DNA from: Proteus vulgaris | GTDB taxonomy: Bacteria > Pseudomonadota > Gammaproteobacteria > Enterobacterales > Enterobacteriaceae | Assembly (NCBI RefSeq): GCF_016239305.1 | Contig: NZ_JAEHOQ010000002.1 | Span: 124,001-188,000 of the forward strand | Direction of reading: 5' to 3' | DNA: 64,000 nt | In this document: one piece after another, positions 56,105-64,000 of the stretch | How positions within the stretch are numbered: the first letter of the stretch is position 1 | How the letters are laid out: each line of letters opens with the position of its first letter | Made by a program: the position numbers and the translations under genes | Notes under the pieces: model-generated | The model's database searches: none | The model's input: only the letters and a program-made list of their open reading frames with translations | Told to the model about the DNA's origin: nothing

Positions 56105-57343
56105 ATGCCACTCAATAGAGGATGGTCATTAATACGTGCTCAGCTTATTGCAGCTCAAATTCGCAAAGCAAAACTCAATGATAAAGTACCGAATCTTCCT
56201 ATTATCTATTTACCAGGTATTTTAGGAACCAAGCTTTTTGATAGGCAAAAACAGGCCTTTATTTGGGGTGATCATCGTAGTGTCTTTACAAAAAGTAACT
56301 ATGAGTATGAGCATCCCAACGCTCAGCATTCACCTCGCGTATTAGCCACTGAGCAATTACACGCATTTTCGATTGTTCCTTATTTAGTGAGCACATTGGT
56401 CACTCAAGAGCTTAAAGATGTTCTTGAAACAGCATTAGGTTATCGCGAAGGGCAAGATCTGTTTTTTCTTGCCCATGATTGGCGAGCCGATCACCGATTG
56501 CTGGTGGATCTCATTGATAGGGAAGTTAACCGACTTAAAACGGTTTTTGGAGATAATCAGCCTTTTATTTTTATTGCTCAATCAGCATCTAACCTCGCAA
56601 TACGCTACTGGTTACGTCATACCACTCCTGAAAATAGAGCATTAGTGGCGAAGTGGTATGCCTTTGGCCCACCTTGGCACGGTACATTTCAGGCGTTATC
56701 AATGATGGAGACAGGCTATTATGCCGGAAGTCGTTATCTTCACGGGTTTTCATCTGATGATGTCTGTGGCTGTCCTTTTGTGTATCAATTATTACCCCCC
56801 AATCCAGTAGTCATAGACAGTTATGGGCGAGCGTTGACTGATTTTGATATCTATGATGAAACGTGTTGGGAGCACTATCACTTAGGGCCTTATAAAACCT
56901 CAATCAGTTCAGCACAGAATCAACGAGTAAGAGAAGCGTTGGCACAAAATTTACAGTGTGCTAAACGCTTTACTGATGCGGTTTCCGGTATTAATAAAAA
57001 TGAACAAGCTGTGCCCCAAGTGTGGTATTTAAGTGATAATAATATCACGTTAAAAGCCGCTATTTATGGAAGAGAAGGTTGGTATTTACAAGCTAAAGAT
57101 ATTAAACGTGAATTTCCTCAACTAGCCACTCAGGCATTAACAGTCGGCGACGATCACCTTCCTTTAGAGGGATTGTTGCAATATTGGCGTGCGCCTATTG
57201 TGCGTGATAGATATCAACACCCTTGGGGGGAAAGCTTTGCCTTTATTAGCCAAGCGTCAACACATCGCGCATTAATAAACCACACACCTAATTTACGAAG
57301 TTTAGCTTTTGATATTGCAACAGAGAGAAGAAAAGAACGTTAA
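56105..57343 (+). CDS. LCAT/lipase-like alpha/beta hydrolase
   Basis: A 412-aa soluble protein of the lecithin:cholesterol acyltransferase-like alpha/beta hydrolase family. Seen: LPIIYLPGILGTKLFDR (oxyanion/lid start), DLFFLAHDWRADHRLLVDLIDREVNRL, the nucleophile elbow FIAQSASNLAIRYWL with Ser160, YAFGPPWHGTFQAL, and a late VGDDHLPLEGLL that may supply the acid and His. The elbow is AxSxS, not the common GxSxG, so activity should be tested rather than assumed. No signal peptide. Last gene of the six-gene operon, 4 bp after the radical SAM gene. It could hydrolyse or transfer the acyl group. Confidence 0.78.
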   Translation: MPLNRGWSLIRAQLIAAQIRKAKLNDKVPNLPIIYLPGILGTKLFDRQKQAFIWGDHRSVFTKSNYEYEHPNAQHSPRVLATEQLHAFSIVPYLVSTLVTQELKDVLETALGYREGQDLFFLAHDWRADHRLLVDLIDREVNRLKTVFGDNQPFIFIAQSASNLAIRYWLRHTTPENRALVAKWYAFGPPWHGTFQALSMMETGYYAGSRYLHGFSSDDVCGCPFVYQLLPPNPVVIDSYGRALTDFDIYDETCWEHYHLGPYKTSISSAQNQRVREALAQNLQCAKRFTDAVSGINKNEQAVPQVWYLSDNNITLKAAIYGREGWYLQAKDIKREFPQLATQALTVGDDHLPLEGLLQYWRAPIVRDRYQHPWGESFAFISQASTHRALINHTPNLRSLAFDIATERRKER

Positions 57344-57373
57344 TGACATTAATGCATTTCATTGATTGAAGTA

Positions 57374-57402
57374 TTGAGTCAAAAAATAAAAACTTACATA
57401 AT
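57374..57402 (+). promoter_or_regulatory. Candidate sigma70 promoter of the MoxR operon
   Basis: TTGAGT (57374-57379), a 17-bp spacer and CATAAT (57397-57402) precede the MoxR start by about 42 bp. No terminator is seen between the two operons, so readthrough is also possible. Confidence 0.45.
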
Positions 57403-57444
57403 GCGAGTATCTCGCCGTTAAACTCTTAAATTGTGCGTAAACCT

Positions 57445-58563
57445 ATGACATCAAATATAAATGGAATTATTGATAGTATTCGTAAAGCTATACAATGCTC
57501 AACACAAGGTATGGTTGACCGTGAACAACTTGCTGAGCTAGTTATTTTAGCTACCGTTGCTCAAGAGCATTTACTCGTTATTGGCCCTCCAGGAACAGCG
57601 AAGAGTGCTGTTGTACGCAGAGTTTCTCAAACACTCGGAGGGCGTTATTTCGAATATCTTTTAGGTCGCTTTACTGAGCCTTCTGAGCTATTTGGGGCCG
57701 TTGATCTCAAAAAACTCAAAGAAGGTAAAGTCGAAACCGATACCACAGGAATGTTACCTGAAGCTGATATCGTGTTCCTTGATGAGGTCTTTTTGGGATC
57801 GACCGCGATTTTAAACACCTTATTGGGTATTTTAAATGAACGCCGATTTAAACGTGGTCACACCGATATTATTAGTCCACTAAAAGTCTGTATTGGTGCT
57901 ACTAATAGTTTGCCTGATGATCCGAATCTTACCGCATTCTCAGATCGCTTTCTTATTCATCTTTTTATTGATTCTGTACCCGATCACCAATTAGAAGCCA
58001 TGCTGGAAGGTGGATGGGCTTCAAGCATGACTCAACTTTCAGCTCAACTCGATATTGCTCAATTAGATGAATTACACCTTGCGGTTAAAAATATCGATTT
58101 AACACAAGTTAGACCATTGCTTGCTAATGCAGTGCGTTCATTAAGAAATGCAGGGATCACGCTTTCAGATAGACGCATTGTTCGTGTTCAGCGTCTTATT
58201 GCCGCAGCAACAGTACTCAATAATCGAGAGATTGCGACAGAGCAAGATATTTGGCCTTTGCTGTATGTACTTCCTACTGAAGATGCACAACAACAAGGAC
58301 GTGAAATCTTACGACAAGAACTCTCATTTTCAATGAATTCTCGATTATTTAGTTCCGTAGAAGAGGCGACATTACAGCCTCAATCTCGCATGAATCGTTT
58401 AATTGAAAGAGCAACAGATGTTCTAAATGCAGAGCCTGTATCTAAAGTGGATATTGAACTGACATTACGAGAAATAGATGCCAACTTCTCAACAGAGATG
58501 TTAAGTGAAGAGCTTGCAATATTACGTACTCAATTAGCAATACAGTTTAGTCACTTATTATGA
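57445..58563 (+). CDS. MoxR-type AAA+ ATPase
   Basis: A 372-aa AAA+ ATPase of the MoxR family, chaperone-like machines that usually act with vWA-domain partners. Walker A GPPGTAKS at residues 47-54, the MoxR loop LLGRFTEPSELFGAVDLKKLKEG, Walker B IVFLDEVF near 109-116, sensor 1 CIGATNSLPDD, the arginine-finger region FSDRFLIHLFIDSVPD and a C-terminal lid (VRSLRNAGITLSDRRIVRVQRLIAAA). I chose the ATG at 57445; an in-frame GTG at 57433 is also possible. It overlaps the next gene by 4 bp (ATGA). Similar to RavA, but the partners identify a MoxR-vWA-bpX set. Confidence 0.9.
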   Translation: MTSNINGIIDSIRKAIQCSTQGMVDREQLAELVILATVAQEHLLVIGPPGTAKSAVVRRVSQTLGGRYFEYLLGRFTEPSELFGAVDLKKLKEGKVETDTTGMLPEADIVFLDEVFLGSTAILNTLLGILNERRFKRGHTDIISPLKVCIGATNSLPDDPNLTAFSDRFLIHLFIDSVPDHQLEAMLEGGWASSMTQLSAQLDIAQLDELHLAVKNIDLTQVRPLLANAVRSLRNAGITLSDRRIVRVQRLIAAATVLNNREIATEQDIWPLLYVLPTEDAQQQGREILRQELSFSMNSRLFSSVEEATLQPQSRMNRLIERATDVLNAEPVSKVDIELTLREIDANFSTEMLSEELAILRTQLAIQFSHLL

Positions 58564-58988
58564 GCCCAACATTTCCACTGACTTGGCAACATAATGCAAC
58601 ACCTCCTAAACCACAAGGGGTGTTTGCAACTGGTATAACAGCCAAACAACTTATTGAACGCATTATTCATTTGCCGGAGGTTCAGCAACAACGGTTAAAA
58701 GTGCTCACCAGTCAACATCGACTTATTGTATTAGGAAAACAGACTGATTTACCTTGGGTTGAAAATATAACGCTGATCGCACCGTCTACTCAAACAGCTA
58801 AATTATGGCTCCCTATACATCAACAGCTTTTATTACCTTATGGGCTGGTGGAACAAGCCTTAGTCCAGTATTTTAAACGCCAACCACTATTGCTTTTACC
58901 ATCACCTCAAACGGTGATCCCTTTAGATAATCAGTGGTCATTAACACCTAAGCTACGGGATACACTCACCCAATTGTGTTTTGAGTGA
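58560..58988 (+). CDS. bpX5-like small protein of the MoxR system
   Basis: A 142-aa soluble protein: WQHNATPPKPQGVFATGITAKQLIERII, LIVLGKQTDLPWVENITLIAP, LPYGLVEQALVQYFKRQPLLLLPSPQTVIPL. From memory this matches the bpX5 domain of MoxR-vWA-bpX (ternary) systems, in which small bpX proteins accompany MoxR ATPases. Function unknown; presumably an adaptor. Start codon fused to the MoxR stop (ATGA). Confidence 0.7.
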   Translation: MSPTFPLTWQHNATPPKPQGVFATGITAKQLIERIIHLPEVQQQRLKVLTSQHRLIVLGKQTDLPWVENITLIAPSTQTAKLWLPIHQQLLLPYGLVEQALVQYFKRQPLLLLPSPQTVIPLDNQWSLTPKLRDTLTQLCFE

Positions 58989-59021
58989 AATATAATGTGA
59001 CACAAGGATCGGTTTATCATC

Positions 59022-60920
59022 ATGTCATTACCCACAACACAATCCACATCATTACCTGAAGCGCTACAACCTTGGCAAACTTGGCTTAGCTGGTTAGATC
59101 CCGAATTAATTCCTGCCTTTTCAGACATATTACAACGCCTGAGTCGTGTATTAGGTCCTGTACAGGGAAAGCAACTCGGTGGCTTACCTGAACAAGATGG
59201 TATAGGGCAAATACAGCGTAAAGGGGATTATCAAAACCTGCTACTTAGTGAATGGTTAATGGCTGATGAAGTACCTGATGAATTTATGAGACGCGCCATT
59301 AATGCAGAGCATCTCTTTTTAGCGCCAAACTATAAATCTCAACAATCTTTAAATCAGATCACCGTGCTTTTTGATACCGGTATTTCACAACTGGGTGAAT
59401 GTCGTTTAGTTCATATTGCATTGCTTATCTTATTAGCTCAACGAGCAGAAAAGGCGGGTTGCACATTAATGTGGAGTACGTTGCAATCAATCATTCCATT
59501 AATGCCGTTAAACGCCATAAATGATCTACACGAATTATTGACACGCCGGACTTATTCGCCTGTTTTAAACGAACATATTACACATTGGCAAAACGTTATT
59601 TCTGAAGATGTAAATGCGCAAAATGGTGAAATTTGGTTAGTCACGGGCGCTCATCAACAACCTATATTGAAACTAATTACATCAAGCCATCATATCGAAT
59701 TAACTGGGGATGATTGTTTTAATAAAACCATTGATGTGAATATTCGAACTCCTCATTTTCAACGCCATATTGTATTACCAACACCGCCTAGAGCACTCAG
59801 CTCACAAATATTAAAAGGGCAAATAAGGCCGTCTTCAGTACAAAACACGCATCAACATGAACACAAGATATCACTCATGTTTTCACCCGTTATCTCATTT
59901 CATGGTAGCGCGGTGGGGGTCACTTTATTAGGTAAACCTGGGTTAGTGGTGATTAAAATTCCACCACTCAATAGATTAAATCAAAACAGGTCGCTTAAAA
60001 AACCGTTTGTATACCAAATATATCCTGATGGCCATGCTATTTTAGCGTTACAGTGTCACGGAAAAAAGGTAGGCGCGTTACTTTCCAATAACAATGGCCT
60101 CTATTTTTGGCAATTACCCAAACTCTCTTATATGCCTCGACCTTCCGATGAGGAGTTTTCAGCAGGTATTGGACGAGGTAATACGCTTTCTAATGCTTAT
60201 TTATTTAATCGAGAATATACCAGTTTATTTGTTCATGATAGGGCAAGACGGTTAGTCGCTTTCTCATCCAATATTTATTCCGAAGAAAAAAATAATTTTA
60301 AAATCGTTGAAGAAAAAGTCCTTGGCATAGAGAAAATAGCCGACGACCTACTTGTGTATATTTATCTCAATGACAGTAGTGAATTAATCCAAATGGTCAC
60401 TGGTGCAAACTTTTCTCAAAAGAAATACCAGCACCGACTCTATTTTACTCAATTTATTTCCTATCAAAGAGCTGTATTATTTGCCTATCACCATAAATAT
60501 ACCGATGGCTCTAAATCAATCTCTTGTGCCATTTCATTAGGCGCTAATCGACAAAGTTGGCATGTTTATAATATGGAAGTTGATGAGGTCTATGGCTATC
60601 AAATAGACTTACCCCAAGGATGGCAAGGAATAGGGCTTTTTTATCCAACACTTGATGGCTCTACCGAAGCAGATTTAACCACCTTAAATATTTTGATGCT
60701 CAGTTCAAACAAGCGAAATATTGCCAGTTATTCAAAAGGCGAGATAGAAATCTTATATCGTGCAGATAATCCGTTTACACGTTACTCATTTAGCTCATCT
60801 AAAGGCCTGTTTGCTGCATTAACGGATCATGCTCAAGTCGTTGTTTATGATGTATACCAAAAACAATTACGCTTAAATCTTTATACCATTGCACAAGAAG
60901 GTGATATCCAAAATGCATAA
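59022..60920 (+). CDS. vWA-like and beta-propeller protein of the MoxR system
   Basis: A 632-aa protein. Residues about 1-110 are helical; 111-250 look like a von Willebrand A domain with a reduced metal site D118-T-G-I-S122 (ITVLFDTGISQLGECRLVHIALLILLAQRAEKAG) followed by EIWLVTGAHQQPIL. Residues about 280-632 are repetitive beta strands of beta-propeller type (SPVISFHGSAVGVTLLGKPGLVVIKIPP, HAILALQCHGKKVGALLSNNNGLYFWQLPK, SKGLFAALTDHAQVVVYDVYQKQLRLNLY). It is the expected vWA partner of MoxR. The start at 59022 lies 33 bp after the bpX5-like gene; it overlaps the next gene by 8 bp. Confidence 0.72.
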   Translation: MSLPTTQSTSLPEALQPWQTWLSWLDPELIPAFSDILQRLSRVLGPVQGKQLGGLPEQDGIGQIQRKGDYQNLLLSEWLMADEVPDEFMRRAINAEHLFLAPNYKSQQSLNQITVLFDTGISQLGECRLVHIALLILLAQRAEKAGCTLMWSTLQSIIPLMPLNAINDLHELLTRRTYSPVLNEHITHWQNVISEDVNAQNGEIWLVTGAHQQPILKLITSSHHIELTGDDCFNKTIDVNIRTPHFQRHIVLPTPPRALSSQILKGQIRPSSVQNTHQHEHKISLMFSPVISFHGSAVGVTLLGKPGLVVIKIPPLNRLNQNRSLKKPFVYQIYPDGHAILALQCHGKKVGALLSNNNGLYFWQLPKLSYMPRPSDEEFSAGIGRGNTLSNAYLFNREYTSLFVHDRARRLVAFSSNIYSEEKNNFKIVEEKVLGIEKIADDLLVYIYLNDSSELIQMVTGANFSQKKYQHRLYFTQFISYQRAVLFAYHHKYTDGSKSISCAISLGANRQSWHVYNMEVDEVYGYQIDLPQGWQGIGLFYPTLDGSTEADLTTLNILMLSSNKRNIASYSKGEIEILYRADNPFTRYSFSSSKGLFAALTDHAQVVVYDVYQKQLRLNLYTIAQEGDIQNA

Positions 60921-63561
60921 CGATTATATTCGTCATCCAATATTATTGGGATATCGTCAAATCGAAGGTTTATGGCTACCTAATGACTGGTTTAATGAGA
61001 CTCAACGCCTTACTTATTTAATAAAACATTGGCAAGCTAATTGTCGTATTTATCGATTCGAACAAGGAGATGTTCTCTGTTTTACTGAAAATAAAACGGT
61101 GGATTGTTCATCCATTGAGGGATGGCCTTTAATTCGTTACGGTCGCCTTTATAGCACAGCACCTCTAGATAATGATGAGATAAAAAAACTGCCTTATGCA
61201 GATCTTTCTTTAGTTCGTAGTGGTGTTGTAACAACGCTTCTATTTTCGCAAGCTGAACCTCTCTCACTTGCTGATTATCTCGATATTAAAGAGATTCATT
61301 TTGAAGAGACTGATAACTACGCCAATCTGTATGAGATAAAACCTCAAGCATTATCAGAAGAGAAAAATATTAGAGCGATTATTGGTGACAATATTCCACC
61401 GGCAGCAGATCAACAAAAGCAATTTATAAAGACGATATTTGAAAACACTTCATCATCTCCATCTCAAACACCTCAAGCAAAAGCGTCATCATCACTGACT
61501 CAGAAAATTATTAATAAATTTCTTGCGCCTCAAAATCGTGAAGCAATGCATTCTTCATCTAAAACGATATCTCAATTATCCCCTTGGCAACGCTGGCTAA
61601 ATAAACTTTCAGTAAAAAGCGGCTTAGCGTCTGTCATGAGTAAACAGCAGGCTGATTACATTAAAAAAATGATGAAAATGTTTGAAGAAGATAATGTCAA
61701 TCAAGCACTGAGACATGGTATTCCACTGAGTAAATCTCAAGGAAACCAAGAAGCAACGCCTTCACCTTATTTAGGGAGATTAAAAGGGCGAAATAAACTG
61801 GAAATATCCGTAGATCAACAAGGGCATAAAAGCCTTTATCTTAGTGATGAACTTCAAACGTATTTAAAACAACTTTATCGTCAACAATTTATCAAACTAG
61901 ATAAAGCTGGGCGTAATGAAGAAGCATTATTTGTTCTTGCTGAATTATTGCAAGAAAAAGAAGAAGCACTCGATTATTTAGAAAGCTTCCAGCGCTATCA
62001 ACAAGCAGCTGAACTAGCTCGATTATGGGCAATGCCACCGGCTTATATTATTCGCCTATACTCTTTAGCGGGTGATATGAATTCAGCAGTTATATATGCT
62101 CGTTTACATCATGCGTTTTCGTTTATGATCTCACAGTTACAAAACACTCATCCTGATATTGCTAATAAAATGCGCGAAGAATGGGCTGAATATCGTATTG
62201 CTTGTGAAGACTATTTACAGGCCATCGACATTATCTGGGAATTAAATAATGAGGACAGCCGTAATAAAGCCAAGCATTGGTTAGAAATAGCCTATCAAGC
62301 TGGTGGAGAATTAAGCCTACGAAGCCTAGTAAAATGGGCCTTTTTATTACCTGAGTCTTTTCATCAACATCAAAATGATATTAAAAAGACGATTAATGAT
62401 CCTAACGCCTCTATTTCGCGCGCTATTTTAGCTAGAGCATTATTGGCTTTACCCAAACAAACCAAATTAACTGAACAACTGATTAATCAATTAATTCGAC
62501 CTATTATTGTTGATCAATATGGTGTTAGCTCGGTATTAGAGAAAAAAGAAGTTAGCCAACTTATTCATAAAAGTACGAATAAATTATTCAAAGTCGATAT
62601 CCCTCATAGTGATATTCCAGAGGCTAAACGTTATTCCTTAGATACACAAAACCACTTTATTTCGGCGACTATTCCAGAGCAAGGGCTTTCTGCTATCTAT
62701 GATGTCGTTGCCTTAAATGATCACCGATATCTTATCGCATTGGGTGAATCTGGGGTGTTATTAACTGATAAAGCTGGAAGAAAACTTTGGCATAATTTAA
62801 CGCCAACTTATCATATTGTTATCGCAGAAAACCACCAAAGCGCTTTATTATTAGCACCAAGAGGTGATTATTTCCAAATTCATTCATTAGCAATCACAAC
62901 ACAGTCTATCCAAGAGCTTGGTACACTAAAATGTACTGTTTTTATCCGCAGTTTTGATGGCGTTTTTTGGACTATTGCAATTCGCAATACCGTTCAAGTT
63001 GTTGATACTAAAAATAACTTTAAGATAGTTTGGAATGTAGACACCTTGAATGGTGATGTTGTCGAGCTTCTTCGCCACAATGACTCTGAATATTGGCTAA
63101 TTAATAGTGAACCGAAAGAACGCTGGTCGTATATTTTACCCAATCGCCGACTAACTCAGCGAGAAAATCTGCCTCAAGCATTAAATGAGGAGTTAAAATA
63201 TGATCTGATGTCTAACTCATACTATGGTGTAAAACATGATAAATGCGTGCTCACATCAGCAAATTCACACTATACCCAACGTTTACAACTGCCAAATACT
63301 CAATCTATTGAAGAGCAGCAATCTTTTCATTTAACTTCAAGAACAGCCACGTTAGTTTATTGGCAAAAAGATGAATTAACGATATTTCGTTTATATAACA
63401 ATCAAAATCACTGTAGTTTTGAATTAAAGTGGCCGACAAAATTTACACCAAGTTATCGTCATGAGTTTAACCAATGGTATTTTTTCGATAATACAGGGCG
63501 TTTAGTGCATTTTAATTGGGATAATGGGCGAGTAAATACAGTGAGTTTGCTTTTAAAATAA
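60913..63561 (+). CDS. bpX6-like protein with helical repeat and beta-propeller
   Basis: An 882-aa protein. The N-terminal domain (about 1-170: HPILLGYRQIEGLWLPNDWFN, CRIYRFEQGDVLCF, SSIEGWPLIRYGRLYSTAPL, DIKEIHFEETD) matches my memory of bpX6. A low-complexity Ser/Thr/Gln linker follows, then TPR-like helices (LDKAGRNEEALFVLAELLQEKEEALDYLESFQRYQQAAELARLW) at about 320-520 and a beta-propeller-like C-terminus (RYLIALGESGVLLTDKAGRKLWHNL). I chose the ATG at 60913, with AGAAGG upstream, over the in-frame TTG at 60889. Last gene of the operon, likely the scaffold or effector-recognition part of the MoxR system. Confidence 0.72.
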   Translation: MHNDYIRHPILLGYRQIEGLWLPNDWFNETQRLTYLIKHWQANCRIYRFEQGDVLCFTENKTVDCSSIEGWPLIRYGRLYSTAPLDNDEIKKLPYADLSLVRSGVVTTLLFSQAEPLSLADYLDIKEIHFEETDNYANLYEIKPQALSEEKNIRAIIGDNIPPAADQQKQFIKTIFENTSSSPSQTPQAKASSSLTQKIINKFLAPQNREAMHSSSKTISQLSPWQRWLNKLSVKSGLASVMSKQQADYIKKMMKMFEEDNVNQALRHGIPLSKSQGNQEATPSPYLGRLKGRNKLEISVDQQGHKSLYLSDELQTYLKQLYRQQFIKLDKAGRNEEALFVLAELLQEKEEALDYLESFQRYQQAAELARLWAMPPAYIIRLYSLAGDMNSAVIYARLHHAFSFMISQLQNTHPDIANKMREEWAEYRIACEDYLQAIDIIWELNNEDSRNKAKHWLEIAYQAGGELSLRSLVKWAFLLPESFHQHQNDIKKTINDPNASISRAILARALLALPKQTKLTEQLINQLIRPIIVDQYGVSSVLEKKEVSQLIHKSTNKLFKVDIPHSDIPEAKRYSLDTQNHFISATIPEQGLSAIYDVVALNDHRYLIALGESGVLLTDKAGRKLWHNLTPTYHIVIAENHQSALLLAPRGDYFQIHSLAITTQSIQELGTLKCTVFIRSFDGVFWTIAIRNTVQVVDTKNNFKIVWNVDTLNGDVVELLRHNDSEYWLINSEPKERWSYILPNRRLTQRENLPQALNEELKYDLMSNSYYGVKHDKCVLTSANSHYTQRLQLPNTQSIEEQQSFHLTSRTATLVYWQKDELTIFRLYNNQNHCSFELKWPTKFTPSYRHEFNQWYFFDNTGRLVHFNWDNGRVNTVSLLLK

Positions 63562-63570
63562 AAACCGACT

Positions 63571-63602
63571 AAAAGAAGAAGATGATTTTTTATTCTTCTT
63601 TT
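63571..63602. terminator. Bidirectional terminator after the MoxR operon
   Basis: AAAAGAAGAA and TTCTTCTTTT form a 10-bp stem with a 12-base loop between convergent genes. It overlaps the end of the LysR fragment. Confidence 0.6.
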
Positions 63603-63892
63603 AAAAATGTCACGATGGTATTTCTTAGCCAATTAAGCGCATTATCATTATCACTACGTTGATGCCAAACCATCTGGAATTCTAATTCAGGGATATCAAG
63701 AGGGGGTTTAAACAGAAAAAATTTGTAACGCATATTCTGAGGGATCGCTTTTTCAGCAATAGTTAATATTAAATTTGTATTTTCTAATAATTGAGGCGCT
63801 ATTTGCCAATAAGGTACAGTGACCGCAATACGGCGTTGTTGATTAATCAATTGAAGTTGACGCTCTATTTCATTGGCATCGAAAGGTTTCAT
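63590..63892 (-). pseudogene. Truncated LysR-type regulator (C-terminal fragment)
   Basis: A frame of 100 aa matches the end of a LysR effector domain: RRIAVTVPYWQIAPQLLENTNLILTIAEKAIP, YKFFLFKPPLDIPELEFQMVWHQRSDNDNALNWLRNTIVTFL. The N-terminal HTH and the first half of the effector domain are missing; upstream in the same frame a stop (TAA) occurs after about 11 codons and no LysR-like sequence follows. The gene looks broken by recombination or insertion near 63900. Confidence 0.75.
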
Positions 63893-64000
63893 ACTAACTA
63901 AGCATTCGGAGTCTTCAGTACCTTAGATAACACCTTATGTTCTAAATCTATTTTTACTGACAAATTGATTAGCGTGGTCGATAAATCAGTCTACCCAGAA
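63893..64000. other. Possible junction sequence at the window edge
   Basis: Immediately upstream of the LysR fragment the sequence no longer encodes LysR residues. On the plus strand it is open to the window end (...AFGVFSTLDNTLCSKSIF..., no start codon). On the minus strand a different frame runs to a stop near 63901 (...KVLSKVLKTPNA). I recognise neither; too little is visible to name an insertion element. Confidence 0.3.

Noticed and set aside
63590-63892. Complete small regulator gene
   Set aside because: The sequence aligns only with the end of LysR effector domains, and the DNA-binding domain is missing.

Overview
The window is AT-rich (roughly 38-40% GC by eye) gammaproteobacterial DNA. 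Gene content and protein similarity point to Proteus or a close Morganellaceae relative. Several gene pairs keep their Escherichia coli neighbours (mdtL-yidZ, ytcA-mdtNOP, xylA-xylB with xylR), and ybiT, yaiI, mnmH, yegD and yjbD homologues are recognisable, but gene order is otherwise unlike E. coli. I see no rRNA, tRNA, CRISPR array, prophage or complete insertion sequence. All identifications come from reading protein sequence and recalled family features; no database search was run.

Layout. 1-9.0 kb is iron and heme: a partial TonB-dependent siderophore receptor behind a perfect Fur palindrome, ybiT, then a Fur-boxed minus-strand heme operon (receptor, periplasmic heme-binding protein, HutW/ChuW radical SAM heme-cleaving enzyme, HutX/ChuX carrier, ChuY-like reductase). 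It encodes uptake across the outer membrane and anaerobic heme ring opening, but no inner-membrane permease or ATPase. 9.2-25.3 kb is a mosaic: a MarR regulator divergent from an EamA exporter with twin operators, yaiI, an orphan double TerD/TerA-like protein, an exported deaminase-like amidohydrolase, a DUF4139 protein, a GNAT/serine hydrolase/GNAT operon, mdtL-yidZ, an MmyB-type regulator divergent from a DHA2 pump, a DUF4184 protein and mnmH. 25.6-37.5 kb holds ytcA-mdtNOP, an exported choloylglycine-hydrolase-type Ntn enzyme, a two-subunit small DMT transporter with a divergent LysR regulator, yegD, a threonine-aldolase-like enzyme and yjbD.

37.6-44.5 kb is a D-xylose locus with an unusual composition. 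xylR (with a CRP site upstream) diverges from an apparent operon of a PatB/MalY-type C-S lyase, an NhaC-type antiporter, xylA and xylB. 44.5-48.7 kb has a VF530 protein, a broken gene remnant with a pilin-like C-terminus, an MFS_3 exporter and a YtcJ-type amidohydrolase with a Cys/His-rich tail.

49.3-63.6 kb is the most unusual part: two tightly packed plus-strand operons. The first has six genes: LuxE-like acyl activation enzyme, LuxC-like acyl reductase, extended SDR, penicillin-acylase-type Ntn hydrolase without a signal peptide, AmmeMemoRadiSam-type radical SAM enzyme, and LCAT-like alpha/beta hydrolase. It has no luxAB and resembles no pathway I can name; it looks like a small-molecule or acyl-modification cluster. 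The second is a MoxR AAA+ ATPase, a small bpX5-like protein, a vWA-like/beta-propeller protein and a bpX6-like/beta-propeller protein. This matches the MoxR-vWA-bpX 'ternary' systems predicted computationally to act in biological conflict. The window ends in a truncated LysR gene, which suggests a recombination junction.
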